Positions 18,270 through 26,853 of a stretch of 64,000 nucleotides of DNA are shown here, in pieces. The translations under genes were made by a program, and so were the position numbers. This DNA is from Klebsiella huaxiensis (GTDB taxonomy: Bacteria; Pseudomonadota; Gammaproteobacteria; Enterobacterales; Enterobacteriaceae), in contig NZ_CP036175.1 in NCBI RefSeq assembly GCF_003261575.2, positions 372,001 to 436,000 of the forward strand. The letters are read 5' to 3'. Each line of letters begins with the position of its first letter. Within the stretch, counting starts at the first letter, position 1. A model generated the notes under the pieces. That model had not been told where the DNA came from, ran no database searches, and saw only the letters and a list, made by a program, of their open reading frames with translations.

Positions 18270-20584
18270 CTTATTTTTTTCTCTTTTTTCCCTGGCATCG
18301 CCAGCGGTGACAGCAGGAAGGCGGTGAAAATGCCGCTTATCAGCACAATGCCAAAGCTACTGATCGCCTGAGTGGCGCTAAAGACCAGCATCCCCAGCGT
18401 CAGCAAGGTGGTTAGCATGGCCAGCGTAATCGCTAAAAATGAGGTTAACGGCGTGCCGCGCGGATTGCTGAAAAACAGCGTGTAGTTAATGCCGATGCCG
18501 AGTACCAGCACCAAGGCCAGCAGCGAGAACAAATTGACTGCATGGCCGCTCAGCGCCAGCACTGCCAGACCGCAGCCCAGCGATAGTACCGATGGCACGA
18601 GACTGATTAGCCCTTTACGCCAGCCAAGTCGCACCATCGCGCCGCAGGCAATCACACCCAGCGCAACCAATAGCAGGCCGGTCAGAATATGGCGATACAG
18701 CGCGAACAGTTCGTCAAAGCTGCTTTTACGATCCACCCACGCGACGCCGGAGTATTTCGTGCTGAGGGTACTTAATGCAGCACTGTTTTTCATCCCTTCA
18801 ACCGGTACCAGCACGCCGCTTTCGCCATCGGCCAGCGTTATCCACAGCAGCCGCCAGCCTTCGCTGGCCGGGCTGGCAAGCCAGGCATCGACCGTTACCG
18901 GCATGGCGTTAAGATCGGGATTTACCGTCGCCAGTCCGGCGTTGTTCAGGGCTTTGATGACGGCTGGCGCTGCGTTTTTCAGCAGGCTGAGATCCTGCTG
19001 CTGTCGGGCGAGTGAATTCAGCGCAATAGTGCGATAACCGCCAAGCCATCCCTCTTTTTTCGCCTGCTCCAACGCGGGGGTAAACAGTTCCAGTCGCTCC
19101 AGCGTTTGCTGTGCAGACTTGCCGTACACCACAAACCACTTCTGATCGACGCTCTGCCCGGTCAGCGCGGTAATCGCTTTTTCCTGTGCCAGGATATCCT
19201 GCGGCAGCGCCTGGAGCTGCGAGATATCATCGTCCACGCGCAGCGTCGCTATTCCCGCCAGTGAGAAGAGAGCCAGCGCCACCGGCAGGCCGAGGGAAAG
19301 CTTTTTATTACGTCGCCAGGCCGCAAGCCAGCGTAGCATCAGTACCATCGCCGGAACCGGGCGCACCGGCAGCCCACGACACAGCCACGGATGCCAGAAA
19401 ATCACCGTCAGGCAGGAAGCGCTCAGGCCCACCGCCGCGAATACCGCCATCTGACGAATGCCGGGGAAGGGGGCGAGCATCATAATCAGATACGCCGCCA
19501 CGGTGGTAAGCAGCGCCAGCAGCAGGGCATTGCGCACTTTGCTGAGGCTTTGCCACGGTGAGGTTTCTGCGCCGTGCACCATCCGCTCGGTCAGATAGTA
19601 GAGCGTGTAGTCAGCGGAGATCCCGATGATGCTCATGCTCATCACCAGCGTCATCAGGTGCAGCTCGCCAAAAATCAGCAACGTGACGACGGTGCCCGCC
19701 AGCGCGCCAATACCGATCGAAATCAGGCACAGCAGCAGCGGGCGCAGGGAACGGAACACCGCCACAATCAGCAAAATCACCCCAAACAGGGTGGCAACGC
19801 CGAGGGTCGAAACATCTCGCTTCGCCTGCTGGCTGGCGTAATCGCTGTAGAACATGGTCCCGCGAGACAACAGCTGCGCCTGTGGATATTGCGTCTTGAG
19901 CTCACCTTCCAGCGTATTGAGCGTGGTGACCAGATGGTGCGTCTGCTGCATATCAAACGACGAACCGGCCAGCTCGCCGTGCAGCAGGTACCAGTAGTTG
20001 CCCTGTTCATCCTGGGCCACCAGCCAGCCGTCCATCAGCCGCAGGCGCTGGCCGTTTTTGGCCATTGCCAACTGCGAGCCGCGCATCAGCATCAGCGGGT
20101 CGTTTTGCAGCTCTTTACCGCTCACGCCGGAGAAGGCCGAGTAGAGTTGGGAAAGAATCCACTGCGCCTGGGCCTCACCGCTATTTTGCAGGCGTGCGCG
20201 GGTGTCGCTATCGATCAGGCCGTTGCGGTGCTGCCAGAAGAAGGTGCCCCAGGCCTGCTGGCTGTCGGCGTCCATCGGGCCTTTGACCTCAGCCAGCGCC
20301 TGCGATTTCTGTAATAGCGATAACCAGCTGCGGGCAACCTGCGGGTCGGCTTTTTTCCCGGGGCTTACCAGCCAGACCAGCTGCCGGTCAAGGCGCTGCA
20401 TAAAGCCGTCGTTGAGGCTCGGTGGGATCGCGCCGAGCGCCTGTTTTGGCAGCATCGCCAGGACGCTGCTGTTAAGCCGTGCCTGAGGCAACAGCGTCAG
20501 CAACACGCCCAGCAGGATCAGGCAGGCGATTCCCCAGAACAGCGCGGGACGTTTACTGGGCGGCAAAGCGTTGGCGTTCGTCAT
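18266..20584 (-). CDS. apeM: APE exporter, MMPL/RND superfamily (ApeM-like)
   Basis: A 772-residue polytopic membrane protein of the MMPL/RND type. One helix at about residues 14-31 precedes a large periplasmic loop; a block of helices follows (about 255-400), then a second helix near 430, a second loop and a second block (about 630-760). This duplicated 1+5 architecture is that of hydrophobic-lipid exporters. It is the probable exporter of the aryl polyene across the inner membrane. Its first 32 bases overlap the end of apeL in another frame, an unusually long overlap for this cluster; no later Met lies before the first helix. Confidence 0.86.
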   Translation of the reverse strand: MTNANALPPSKRPALFWGIACLILLGVLLTLLPQARLNSSVLAMLPKQALGAIPPSLNDGFMQRLDRQLVWLVSPGKKADPQVARSWLSLLQKSQALAEVKGPMDADSQQAWGTFFWQHRNGLIDSDTRARLQNSGEAQAQWILSQLYSAFSGVSGKELQNDPLMLMRGSQLAMAKNGQRLRLMDGWLVAQDEQGNYWYLLHGELAGSSFDMQQTHHLVTTLNTLEGELKTQYPQAQLLSRGTMFYSDYASQQAKRDVSTLGVATLFGVILLIVAVFRSLRPLLLCLISIGIGALAGTVVTLLIFGELHLMTLVMSMSIIGISADYTLYYLTERMVHGAETSPWQSLSKVRNALLLALLTTVAAYLIMMLAPFPGIRQMAVFAAVGLSASCLTVIFWHPWLCRGLPVRPVPAMVLMLRWLAAWRRNKKLSLGLPVALALFSLAGIATLRVDDDISQLQALPQDILAQEKAITALTGQSVDQKWFVVYGKSAQQTLERLELFTPALEQAKKEGWLGGYRTIALNSLARQQQDLSLLKNAAPAVIKALNNAGLATVNPDLNAMPVTVDAWLASPASEGWRLLWITLADGESGVLVPVEGMKNSAALSTLSTKYSGVAWVDRKSSFDELFALYRHILTGLLLVALGVIACGAMVRLGWRKGLISLVPSVLSLGCGLAVLALSGHAVNLFSLLALVLVLGIGINYTLFFSNPRGTPLTSFLAITLAMLTTLLTLGMLVFSATQAISSFGIVLISGIFTAFLLSPLAMPGKKEKKIR

Positions 20585-21158
20585 CAGTTAGCTGTGCGGG
20601 CGTCAGTTGGTGTTGGGAAAGGGCGATATCGGTGCGATCGCCCTGCTTATCGTTCAGTTGAATGCTCTCCAGATAGATTTTTCCGGCTAAATCGATGGTC
20701 GCGAAAATCTTATCCAGCGGCGTGGTGATTGGAGTCAGGCGCAGCGTCCAGCGACCTTCGCCTTTGTCAGCAAACTCTACGCGAAAGTTCTCTTCCAGAA
20801 CTTTACGATCCGCCTGGAACAGCGCGCGCAGCAGATGGTTGAACTGGAACATTTGTGGGTTGTTCTCGGCGGTGATGGTTTGCGGCGGCTGGCCGTTGAT
20901 CACCTGTACCATCCGTTTGTCATCGAGCAGCAGCTGCATCGGGAACGGGGCGGTTTGATCCCACAGTAAACCCTGTTCGCGAGCGATCAGCATTTTGCCC
21001 TGGGATCGCAGCGGCTGCGGCAGATCCTTGATGGTGCGGGTTTGATCGAAGTGAGCGCGAACCACCGGTTGTTCGGTAAAGCGCTGTTGTAGATCATCCA
21101 GCGTCAGGGCGCTGACGAAAGGGCTGATGAGCAGCGCCAGCAGTGGTAAGTATCTCAT
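20553..21158 (-). CDS. apeL: APE LolA-like periplasmic lipid carrier (ApeL-like)
   Basis: A 201-residue protein with a signal peptide (MRYLPLLALLISPFVSA) followed by a LolA-like domain beginning LTLDDLQQRFTEQPVVRAHFDQTRTIKDL. It resembles outer-membrane lipoprotein carriers and probably chaperones the lipid product between membranes. The start at 21158 overlaps the apeK stop as ATGA; an upstream in-frame codon at 21206 would destroy the signal peptide. Confidence 0.83.
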   Translation of the reverse strand: MRYLPLLALLISPFVSALTLDDLQQRFTEQPVVRAHFDQTRTIKDLPQPLRSQGKMLIAREQGLLWDQTAPFPMQLLLDDKRMVQVINGQPPQTITAENNPQMFQFNHLLRALFQADRKVLEENFRVEFADKGEGRWTLRLTPITTPLDKIFATIDLAGKIYLESIQLNDKQGDRTDIALSQHQLTPAQLTDDERQRFAAQ

Positions 21159-21577
21159 GGCGTGACCCCCATACGTTCGAACAGGATAGCCGGGCTGACG
21201 AAGCACAGTTCGCGACTTTTTTCTTCTACCGCCACCTGGATGGTGTAGCCGGTAGTGGCGCGCTTGCCGGTTTCGGCATCGAAAATTTCGTAACCAATGC
21301 GCAGACGGTTTTCGAACTCCTCAAGGCGGGCGCGTACGCGAATGTGCTGCTCAAAGGTCAGGGGGTTGCGATACTTAACGCGGGTATCGACCACCGGCCA
21401 CAGATAGCCCGATTCTTTCATCTGCCGATAGCCATAATCGAACTGATTCAGCAGCGCCTCGCGGGCAATTTCGAAATAGCGGAAATAGTTTCCGTGCCAC
21501 GCCACGCCCATCATATCGACGTCGTGGAACGGAATGGTCAGCTCGACTTCAGCCGTAAAGCGGGGATCGTTAAGCAC
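21155..21577 (-). CDS. apeK: APE thioesterase, 4HBT hot-dog (ApeK-like)
   Basis: A 140-residue hot-dog thioesterase of the YbgC/FadM (4-hydroxybenzoyl-CoA thioesterase) type. The motif FHDVDMMGVAWHGNYFRYFE contains the usual catalytic Asp (19 or 21) and His28. It may release the polyene from its carrier protein or edit stalled intermediates. It lies two bases after the apeJ stop and overlaps apeL. Confidence 0.85.
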   Translation of the reverse strand: MLNDPRFTAEVELTIPFHDVDMMGVAWHGNYFRYFEIAREALLNQFDYGYRQMKESGYLWPVVDTRVKYRNPLTFEQHIRVRARLEEFENRLRIGYEIFDAETGKRATTGYTIQVAVEEKSRELCFVSPAILFERMGVTP

Positions 21578-21579
21578 CC

Positions 21580-23271
21580 TTACTCCTTGTCTTTGGTATC
21601 CGGCAGCTGCCAGAAATCGAAAAAGTTAAACCAGTCGAGCGGCGACTGTAGTGCGTAGTGCTCCAGGCGCTCGGCGTAGCGATCGATGGTTTGCTGTAAC
21701 GCGTTTTGCCGGTCGGCGCGCGGCAACAGTAGCGGGTCGGCGAAAGGCTCGCAGTGAATACGCAGTTTCCCCTGTTGGCGCAGGGCGAAAATCAGATCCA
21801 CCGGGCAGCGTAAAATAGAGGCGAGAATAAAGGGTCCCTGCGGGAAGGGGGCCGCTTGCCCCATAAAGTGGCTCCAGCAGACGCGCCATTCGCCGCCGCG
21901 TTGCGGATTGACTGCAATACGATCGCCGACGATGGCAATCCACTCGCCGCGATCCAGCTTCTCTTTAAGCAGGATCGCGGTATCCGGGCCAATATCGGTT
22001 ACCGGCAGCAGATTCAGCCCGGCCTGCGGGGCCATCTCTTGCATAATTTGCTTAAAGCGCTGGGCATTGTCGCTAAACACCAGCGCGTTGATGGTTTTGC
22101 TACCCTGTAATTGCGCCAGTGCGCGACAGGCTTCCACATCGCCCAGATGCGAGGCCAGCAGCAGCTTGCCGCGTGGCGAGCTAACGTTGAGCGTCTCTTC
22201 TGCGCCAGGGGCAAAGATCACATCGCGGCCTAACCGCAGTTCGCCACGCCAGCTGGCAATTTTATCGAGCATCGCATCGCCAAAACGCAGGAAGTGCTGA
22301 TAGCTGGTGAGCGATGGCGGCAGCGGCATCTGGCGAGCGGTTAGCTGTTCAAGCACGCGGGCAATCCAGCGTTGGGAGGCTTTGCGGGCGGTGGTTGCCG
22401 TCAGCCAGTAAACGCCGACCACCGGGTAGAGCAGCAGGGAGAATGCTTTGCGCCCGAGTAATCGCCACACGAGTAGCATCAGGCGCATCCCCCATAAACC
22501 CTTCACTTCCTGCTGGCGCGCCCAGTGTGGCGATGCGCGGCGAAAAAGCAGCGACGGGATGCGCGGCAACATGCCAAAAAACAGGCGTGTGTGCATCCGT
22601 GAAATGCGCAGGTTGTCTTTGAGGGCATCGAAATGCGATAGCCCGTCCAGCGGATAGGTGACGCGGGTGGGGACAAAATAGCTGGTGCTACCTTGCCAGT
22701 AGAGGCGCACCATCACTTCGGTATCAAAATCCATTCGCTTGCCGAGCGTCACGCGCTGCGCCAGCTGTAGCGTCGGTGCTACCGGATAAACCCGAAAGCC
22801 GCACATGCTGTCTTTGAGCTGGAGCGAGAGTGTTTCAATCCACACCCAGACGTGAGTTACCCAGCGTCCGTACAGGCGCGAGCGGGGTATGGAATCGTCA
22901 TAAATAGGCTGTCCGGAAATCAACGCTGTTGGGTGAAGCTCTGCCAGCGCAAGCAGTTCAGGAATATCTTCAATGGCATGCTGGCCGTCGGCATCAACCT
23001 GCACCGCATGGCTGAATCCGGCCTCTGCCGCCGCCTGCATACCGCAGATCGTCGCCGCACCTTTGCCCGAGTTAATCGGCAGGCGAATTAAGGTCAGATT
23101 TTTATCTTCTGCCGCCAGGCGGGCTAGTTCATCCCGCGTGGCATCGTCGCTGCCGTCGTCCACCACAATGCAGGGCAGACCAAACGGCTGAAGCCGTGCC
23201 AGCACGCCTGCCATCATTGCGCCGTGGTTGTAGCAGGGGATCAGTACGCAGGGCTGGAAGGCTATCGGCAT
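21580..23271 (-). CDS. apeJ: APE glycosyltransferase-acyltransferase fusion (ApeJ-like)
   Basis: A 563-residue two-domain protein. The N-terminal 240 residues are a GT2 glycosyltransferase (VLIPCYNHGAMM, VVDDGSDDA, QVDADGQHA). The C-terminal half, from about residue 300, is an LpxL/LpxM-like acyltransferase with the HX4E motif in LASHLGDVEA near residue 370 and IAIVGDRIAV near 440. The fusion probably helps build the lipid or glycolipid anchor to which the aryl polyene is esterified. Which sugar or acyl group it uses cannot be read from the sequence. It overlaps apeI by ten bases. Confidence 0.85.
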   Translation of the reverse strand: MPIAFQPCVLIPCYNHGAMMAGVLARLQPFGLPCIVVDDGSDDATRDELARLAAEDKNLTLIRLPINSGKGAATICGMQAAAEAGFSHAVQVDADGQHAIEDIPELLALAELHPTALISGQPIYDDSIPRSRLYGRWVTHVWVWIETLSLQLKDSMCGFRVYPVAPTLQLAQRVTLGKRMDFDTEVMVRLYWQGSTSYFVPTRVTYPLDGLSHFDALKDNLRISRMHTRLFFGMLPRIPSLLFRRASPHWARQQEVKGLWGMRLMLLVWRLLGRKAFSLLLYPVVGVYWLTATTARKASQRWIARVLEQLTARQMPLPPSLTSYQHFLRFGDAMLDKIASWRGELRLGRDVIFAPGAEETLNVSSPRGKLLLASHLGDVEACRALAQLQGSKTINALVFSDNAQRFKQIMQEMAPQAGLNLLPVTDIGPDTAILLKEKLDRGEWIAIVGDRIAVNPQRGGEWRVCWSHFMGQAAPFPQGPFILASILRCPVDLIFALRQQGKLRIHCEPFADPLLLPRADRQNALQQTIDRYAERLEHYALQSPLDWFNFFDFWQLPDTKDKE

Positions 23272-23615
23272 AACCGGATTTTCCCGCTGCTGGTGGTGTG
23301 GCGCGCATCGCCATCATGGCGTTGATAGCTGAAGCTCAGCATCTGGCGTTCTTCTTGCCAGTTCAGGGCTAGCGTGACGGTGGTTTCCGGCAGCAGCGGG
23401 GCCTGAAATTTCACGTTCTGAATGCTGTGAAAACGCCAGCCGGGGGCGAGCAGCGTGGTGGCGTAATGCATTACCCAGTCCATCTGCGCGACGCCGGGCA
23501 GCAGCGGCTGCACGGCAAAATGTCCACGAAACCAGAACAGAGAAGGGTCGAGATGCAAAACGATCTCGACCTGTTGAGGTTGTGCCTGATGGCGCTCAAT
23601 TTCATGGGGTTTCAT
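23262..23615 (-). CDS. apeI: APE 3-hydroxyacyl-ACP dehydratase (ApeI-like)
   Basis: A 117-residue single hot-dog protein. The FabA/FabZ signature FRGHFAVQPLLPGVAQMDW supplies the catalytic His and the acidic residue (Asp) nine to twelve positions later. The start at 23615 (MKPHEIERHQ) is preceded by ACAGGAGTTATTTC; the open frame continues upstream to 23645, inside apeH, without a ribosome site. It overlaps the apeH stop by 14 bases. It supplies double bonds together with ApeP. Confidence 0.84.
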   Translation of the reverse strand: MKPHEIERHQAQPQQVEIVLHLDPSLFWFRGHFAVQPLLPGVAQMDWVMHYATTLLAPGWRFHSIQNVKFQAPLLPETTVTLALNWQEERQMLSFSYQRHDGDARHTTSSGKIRLCR

Positions 23616-24951
23616 GAAATAACTCCTGTAATTGCGCATAGACACGCTTGTTCATACTGTTAACCGGGATTTCGTCAACCACCCGCCAGTAACGAGGAAT
23701 AGCAACCGGCTCAAGCAACGCGCGCAGCGCTTTACGCCATGCTAATTCCTGGCTTTTACTCCAGCGCTCGCGGGCGTTGTCGTCCAGCACCAGCAATGCG
23801 CCAACGCCCTGACGGCTGCCGCGAGTCACTGGCAATACCGCCGCTTCAAGGATGCCGTCCAGCGCCAGCAGGCGCTGCTCCACTTCGCCAAGTGAAATAC
23901 GTTTCTCTTCAATTTTAACTATCCGGCCCCGACGCCCCGTCAGGCGAAACTGGCCGCTTTCTTCAAAATGCAGGGTATCGTCGAGTAACAGGCCGTTATC
24001 ATCAGCAATCAGCGGAGAAAACACGCGAAATACGTCATTTTCAGTATGAAACCTGACGCCGGGAAAGGGCAACCATGCCGCGTCGTCTTGCTGGCGATGG
24101 CGCCAGGCGATAACGCCAGTTTCGGTACTGCCATAAATTTCGTCCGGCCAGACTTGCAGCCAACCGGCGGCCTGTGCAGCATCTTGCCAGGGCAGCATGC
24201 CGCCTGCGGACAAAATCAGTTCGACCGGTGGAGGCGTCAACTGGTTGTCGAGGCGTTTGAGAAACGCCGGGCTGCTGATAAACGCATAGCGATGTTCATG
24301 GCTTAGGGCGGCCAGCTGTTCGGCATACCAGGTCATGGCGGCATGCAGCGGCAGGCCCAGCGTCATCGGCAGGAAGATACGAAACGTCAGGCCGTACAAA
24401 TGCTGAGGGACTACCGAGGCCACGACCCGACAGCCTGCAAGACGGTCGGCAAAACGTGAGGCGAGCAGTGCTGCTTCGCGGTCAAGGCGGCTGATGGGCT
24501 TGATGACCCTCTTCGGCTGGCCGGTTGAGCCTGAAGTAAAGAGTTCAACGAAGGCGTCCTGGCGGATCGCTGGTAAAGAGATTTCGTGCGTTGCGGTTGC
24601 CATGGCAGAGCTGACAATCAGCTGCGCTCCCTGCCAGTCCAGTGACTTATCGCTCAATACGCCGTCAAACAGCGCGCGCTGTTCGTTTAATAACGACACG
24701 CGGCAGTGACCGGGGATCACCGGCGTTTTGCCCGCATGCAGCGTCGCCAGCAGCGCTACGATAAACAGATAGCTGTTCTCAAAGCATAGCGCCCAGCGTT
24801 CAGCTTTCTGCTGATGCAGGTGCGCTATCAACTGGTCAACATCATGGCGTAGATGGCCGAGTGTCCAGGTACAGCCTTCTTGCCATGCAATGGGCATCTC
24901 GGCTGGACGTTGGGTGCTGAGCCACTCTGAGAGTGGGAGGAGCTGCTTCAT
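23602..24951 (-). CDS. apeH: APE starter-unit AMP-ligase (ApeH-like)
   Basis: A 449-residue ANL-superfamily adenylating enzyme. The phosphate-binding loop ELFTSGSTGQPKRV lies near residue 140, IYGSTETGVIAW near 275, and the hinge LTGRRGRIVKIEEKRISLGEVEQ near 340. In the characterised APE system this enzyme activates 4-hydroxybenzoate and loads it on the ApeE carrier protein. The starter here is inferred from that precedent. The enzyme is short for an ANL ligase because the C-terminal domain is reduced. It overlaps apeG by ATGA. Confidence 0.87.
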   Translation of the reverse strand: MKQLLPLSEWLSTQRPAEMPIAWQEGCTWTLGHLRHDVDQLIAHLHQQKAERWALCFENSYLFIVALLATLHAGKTPVIPGHCRVSLLNEQRALFDGVLSDKSLDWQGAQLIVSSAMATATHEISLPAIRQDAFVELFTSGSTGQPKRVIKPISRLDREAALLASRFADRLAGCRVVASVVPQHLYGLTFRIFLPMTLGLPLHAAMTWYAEQLAALSHEHRYAFISSPAFLKRLDNQLTPPPVELILSAGGMLPWQDAAQAAGWLQVWPDEIYGSTETGVIAWRHRQQDDAAWLPFPGVRFHTENDVFRVFSPLIADDNGLLLDDTLHFEESGQFRLTGRRGRIVKIEEKRISLGEVEQRLLALDGILEAAVLPVTRGSRQGVGALLVLDDNARERWSKSQELAWRKALRALLEPVAIPRYWRVVDEIPVNSMNKRVYAQLQELFHETP

Positions 24952-25529
24952 TGGATATCTCGTTTAATCATCCGGCGGCGGACTAACCACTCGCCCGCCA
25001 TCAGCGTTCCCATCAACAGATAGGAGAGCATCCCGTTCCAGGCCGTCCACAGGGACATATCATCGCGTAGCGCGGTAAACAGCGCAATGCCGCCGTTGAT
25101 GATGAAAAAGGCGCACCAGATTTGCGTCACGCGGCGGGTATAGCGCACGCCATTATCCGAGAGCGCTGGCTCGCGCAGTCGTGCCAGACGTTCGACGATG
25201 GGCATGGATGACCATAGCGAACCGCCAAACACCGCCAGCATGACGGCGTTGACCACCACCGGGTAGAACAGCAGCAACTGGTGCGTTTTAAGCAGATAGC
25301 TAGCAATGCACAGCGTCATGCCCGCTATCGCTACCACCTGGGTGACGATACGCAGCGGTCCCGCCTGTCGCCGGGTCTGGCGAAAGCGTAAAAAAAGCAG
25401 CAGCGCCATCAGAGGCAGCAGCCAGTGCAGGCTGTTATGTGCCAGCCCAAACCAAATCAAAAATGGCCAGGCAAGAAGCAGTAAGCCCGTCAGCAGTGGG
25501 ACCACCGGTAGCGAGCGAACGCCTGACAT
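24948..25529 (-). CDS. apeG: APE cluster membrane protein, COG4648 type (ApeG-like)
   Basis: A 193-residue integral membrane protein with about six hydrophobic segments (around residues 9-25, 32-46, 60-78, 84-103, 135-153 and 160-180). The family is of unknown function and found next to APE ACP genes. It lies six bases after apeF and overlaps apeH. No catalytic motif is visible. Confidence 0.8.
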   Translation of the reverse strand: MSGVRSLPVVPLLTGLLLLAWPFLIWFGLAHNSLHWLLPLMALLLFLRFRQTRRQAGPLRIVTQVVAIAGMTLCIASYLLKTHQLLLFYPVVVNAVMLAVFGGSLWSSMPIVERLARLREPALSDNGVRYTRRVTQIWCAFFIINGGIALFTALRDDMSLWTAWNGMLSYLLMGTLMAGEWLVRRRMIKRDIQ

Positions 25530-25535
25530 GACGAA

Positions 25536-25787
25536 TCAGGCTTCTTTGAGCAGGCGTTCTACCGCGTCGACAACATCCTGCACGGTACGCACGGCTTTGA
25601 ACTCTTCCGGCTTGATTTTCTTACCGGTTTTCTTTTGCAGATGGACGATCATGTCGACAGCATCAATGCTGTCCAGCTCCAGATCGTCGTACAGGCGCGC
25701 CTCGGGCTTAATATCCTGCGGGTCGATTTCAAACAGCTTAACCAACAGCGTGGAGACTTCTTCGTAAATGGCTTTTTGATCGGTCAT
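25536..25787 (-). CDS. apeF: APE acyl carrier protein (ApeF-like)
   Basis: An 83-residue acyl carrier protein. The phosphopantetheine attachment serine is Ser40 in LYDDLELDSIDAVDMI. In APE systems ApeE and ApeF carry the starter and growing polyene. Its sequence is acidic in helices II and III as usual. It needs a phosphopantetheinyl transferase, and none is encoded in the window. The gene is 12 bases after apeE. Confidence 0.9.
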   Translation of the reverse strand: MTDQKAIYEEVSTLLVKLFEIDPQDIKPEARLYDDLELDSIDAVDMIVHLQKKTGKKIKPEEFKAVRTVQDVVDAVERLLKEA

Positions 25788-25799
25788 AACGGACTCTCC

Positions 25800-26060
25800 T
25801 CAGGCACGTTGCGCGTGAATGAAAGATGCCAGCGTGGCGACGGAAAAGAAGTGTTGGCGCATCTCTTCGCTCTCAGCCGACAGCACCACGCCATACTGGT
25901 TTTTCACTGCCAGACCGAGCTCCAGAGCATCGATTGAGTCCAGACCCAGACCATCGCCAAACAGCGCTGCTTCAGTGTCGATATCGTCAGCGGACAGTTC
26001 GTCCAGGTTCAATGTGTTGATAATCAAATTTTTAATTTCAAGATAGAGCGCTTGCATCAT
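25800..26060 (-). CDS. apeE: APE acyl carrier protein (ApeE-like)
   Basis: An 86-residue acyl carrier protein with attachment serine Ser42 in GDGLGLDSIDALELG. Two adjacent ATGs compete as starts (26060 and 26057). AGGA spacing slightly favours 26057, shortening the protein by one residue. It overlaps the end of apeD by 23 bases. It differs clearly from ApeF (not a recent duplicate), consistent with separate roles such as starter loading and chain extension. Confidence 0.9.
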   Translation of the reverse strand: MMQALYLEIKNLIINTLNLDELSADDIDTEAALFGDGLGLDSIDALELGLAVKNQYGVVLSAESEEMRQHFFSVATLASFIHAQRA

Positions 26061-26853
26061 TAATTCCTGTGCCAGGCGTAGTACCTGATTGTAATTGAAG
26101 CAAAAGATGCCGGTTCAACTGCCTTGCCGCCAGTGCCGGTTCTTGTACATTTGCGTTGTAAAATTGGTCGATTTGCACCCGCTCGCCAACCGTAATGGTA
26201 AAGATCGGTTTGGTTTGCGGTGCGTCATACCACTTGCTCTGTTTGCCCAGCATGTGCTCGCTGCAGCGGATAACCACTACGCGTAAATCGCTGCTACAGC
26301 GCACGGCGATATTAGCCGCGCCGCGTTGTAGCGTCATTTTTTCGCCGGGAAGCGTGCGCGTTCCCTCGGGAAAAATCAAAATAGTATCGCCTTGCTGTAA
26401 ACGCTCACGACTGGCGGGCAGCAGGGCATCGGCTTGATCGTTAACCAGATAATCCGCGGCACGAATTACGCCGCTGAGGAAGGGATTTTTCAGCAGCGCG
26501 CTTTTCACCAGGCAGTCGGTTTCGGGCATGACGGACGCCAGCATGACGTAATCGATCAGGCTGGGGTGGTTGGCGACGACCAGGCAACCGTGCTCCTGGC
26601 GTAAAATATCGCCCCCTTCAATGTGGTAATCGAGTACGCCGACGGATTTTACTACGGTTAAAAAGAGTCGGAAACTTGCCGAAACGCTGCGCCGCGCGAG
26701 GCGGCGGCGGCGGGCCTTGTTGCGGACCGTCACCAGCAGCAGGTTGAACCAGACAAGAGAGAGCAGCAGCCCGCCAATCCCGAACAGCGCGAAACAAAGG
26801 CCGGCCATCGCCGCTCGCCAGAGACGGTTTAGCTGTGACAAGACGCCGTTCAT
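26038..26853 (-). CDS. apeD: APE acyltransferase, PlsC-like (ApeD-like)
   Basis: A 271-residue 1-acylglycerol-3-phosphate acyltransferase-like protein. The NHX4D box is NHPSLIDYV near residue 100 and the second motif FPEGTRTLPG lies near 170. An N-terminal hydrophobic helix (about residues 17-42) anchors it in the inner membrane. It probably acylates the glycerol- or sugar-based lipid carrying the polyene. The start at 26853 overlaps the apeC stop (ATGA); the open frame runs on upstream only inside apeC. Confidence 0.85.
   Translation of the reverse strand: MNGVLSQLNRLWRAAMAGLCFALFGIGGLLLSLVWFNLLLVTVRNKARRRRLARRSVSASFRLFLTVVKSVGVLDYHIEGGDILRQEHGCLVVANHPSLIDYVMLASVMPETDCLVKSALLKNPFLSGVIRAADYLVNDQADALLPASRERLQQGDTILIFPEGTRTLPGEKMTLQRGAANIAVRCSSDLRVVVIRCSEHMLGKQSKWYDAPQTKPIFTITVGERVQIDQFYNANVQEPALAARQLNRHLLLQLQSGTTPGTGINDASALS

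Noticed and set aside
19574..20314. 246-codon plus-strand frame inside apeM
   Set aside because: Gln/His/Arg-rich composition typical of reverse shadows in GC-rich genes; apeM itself has clear family features.
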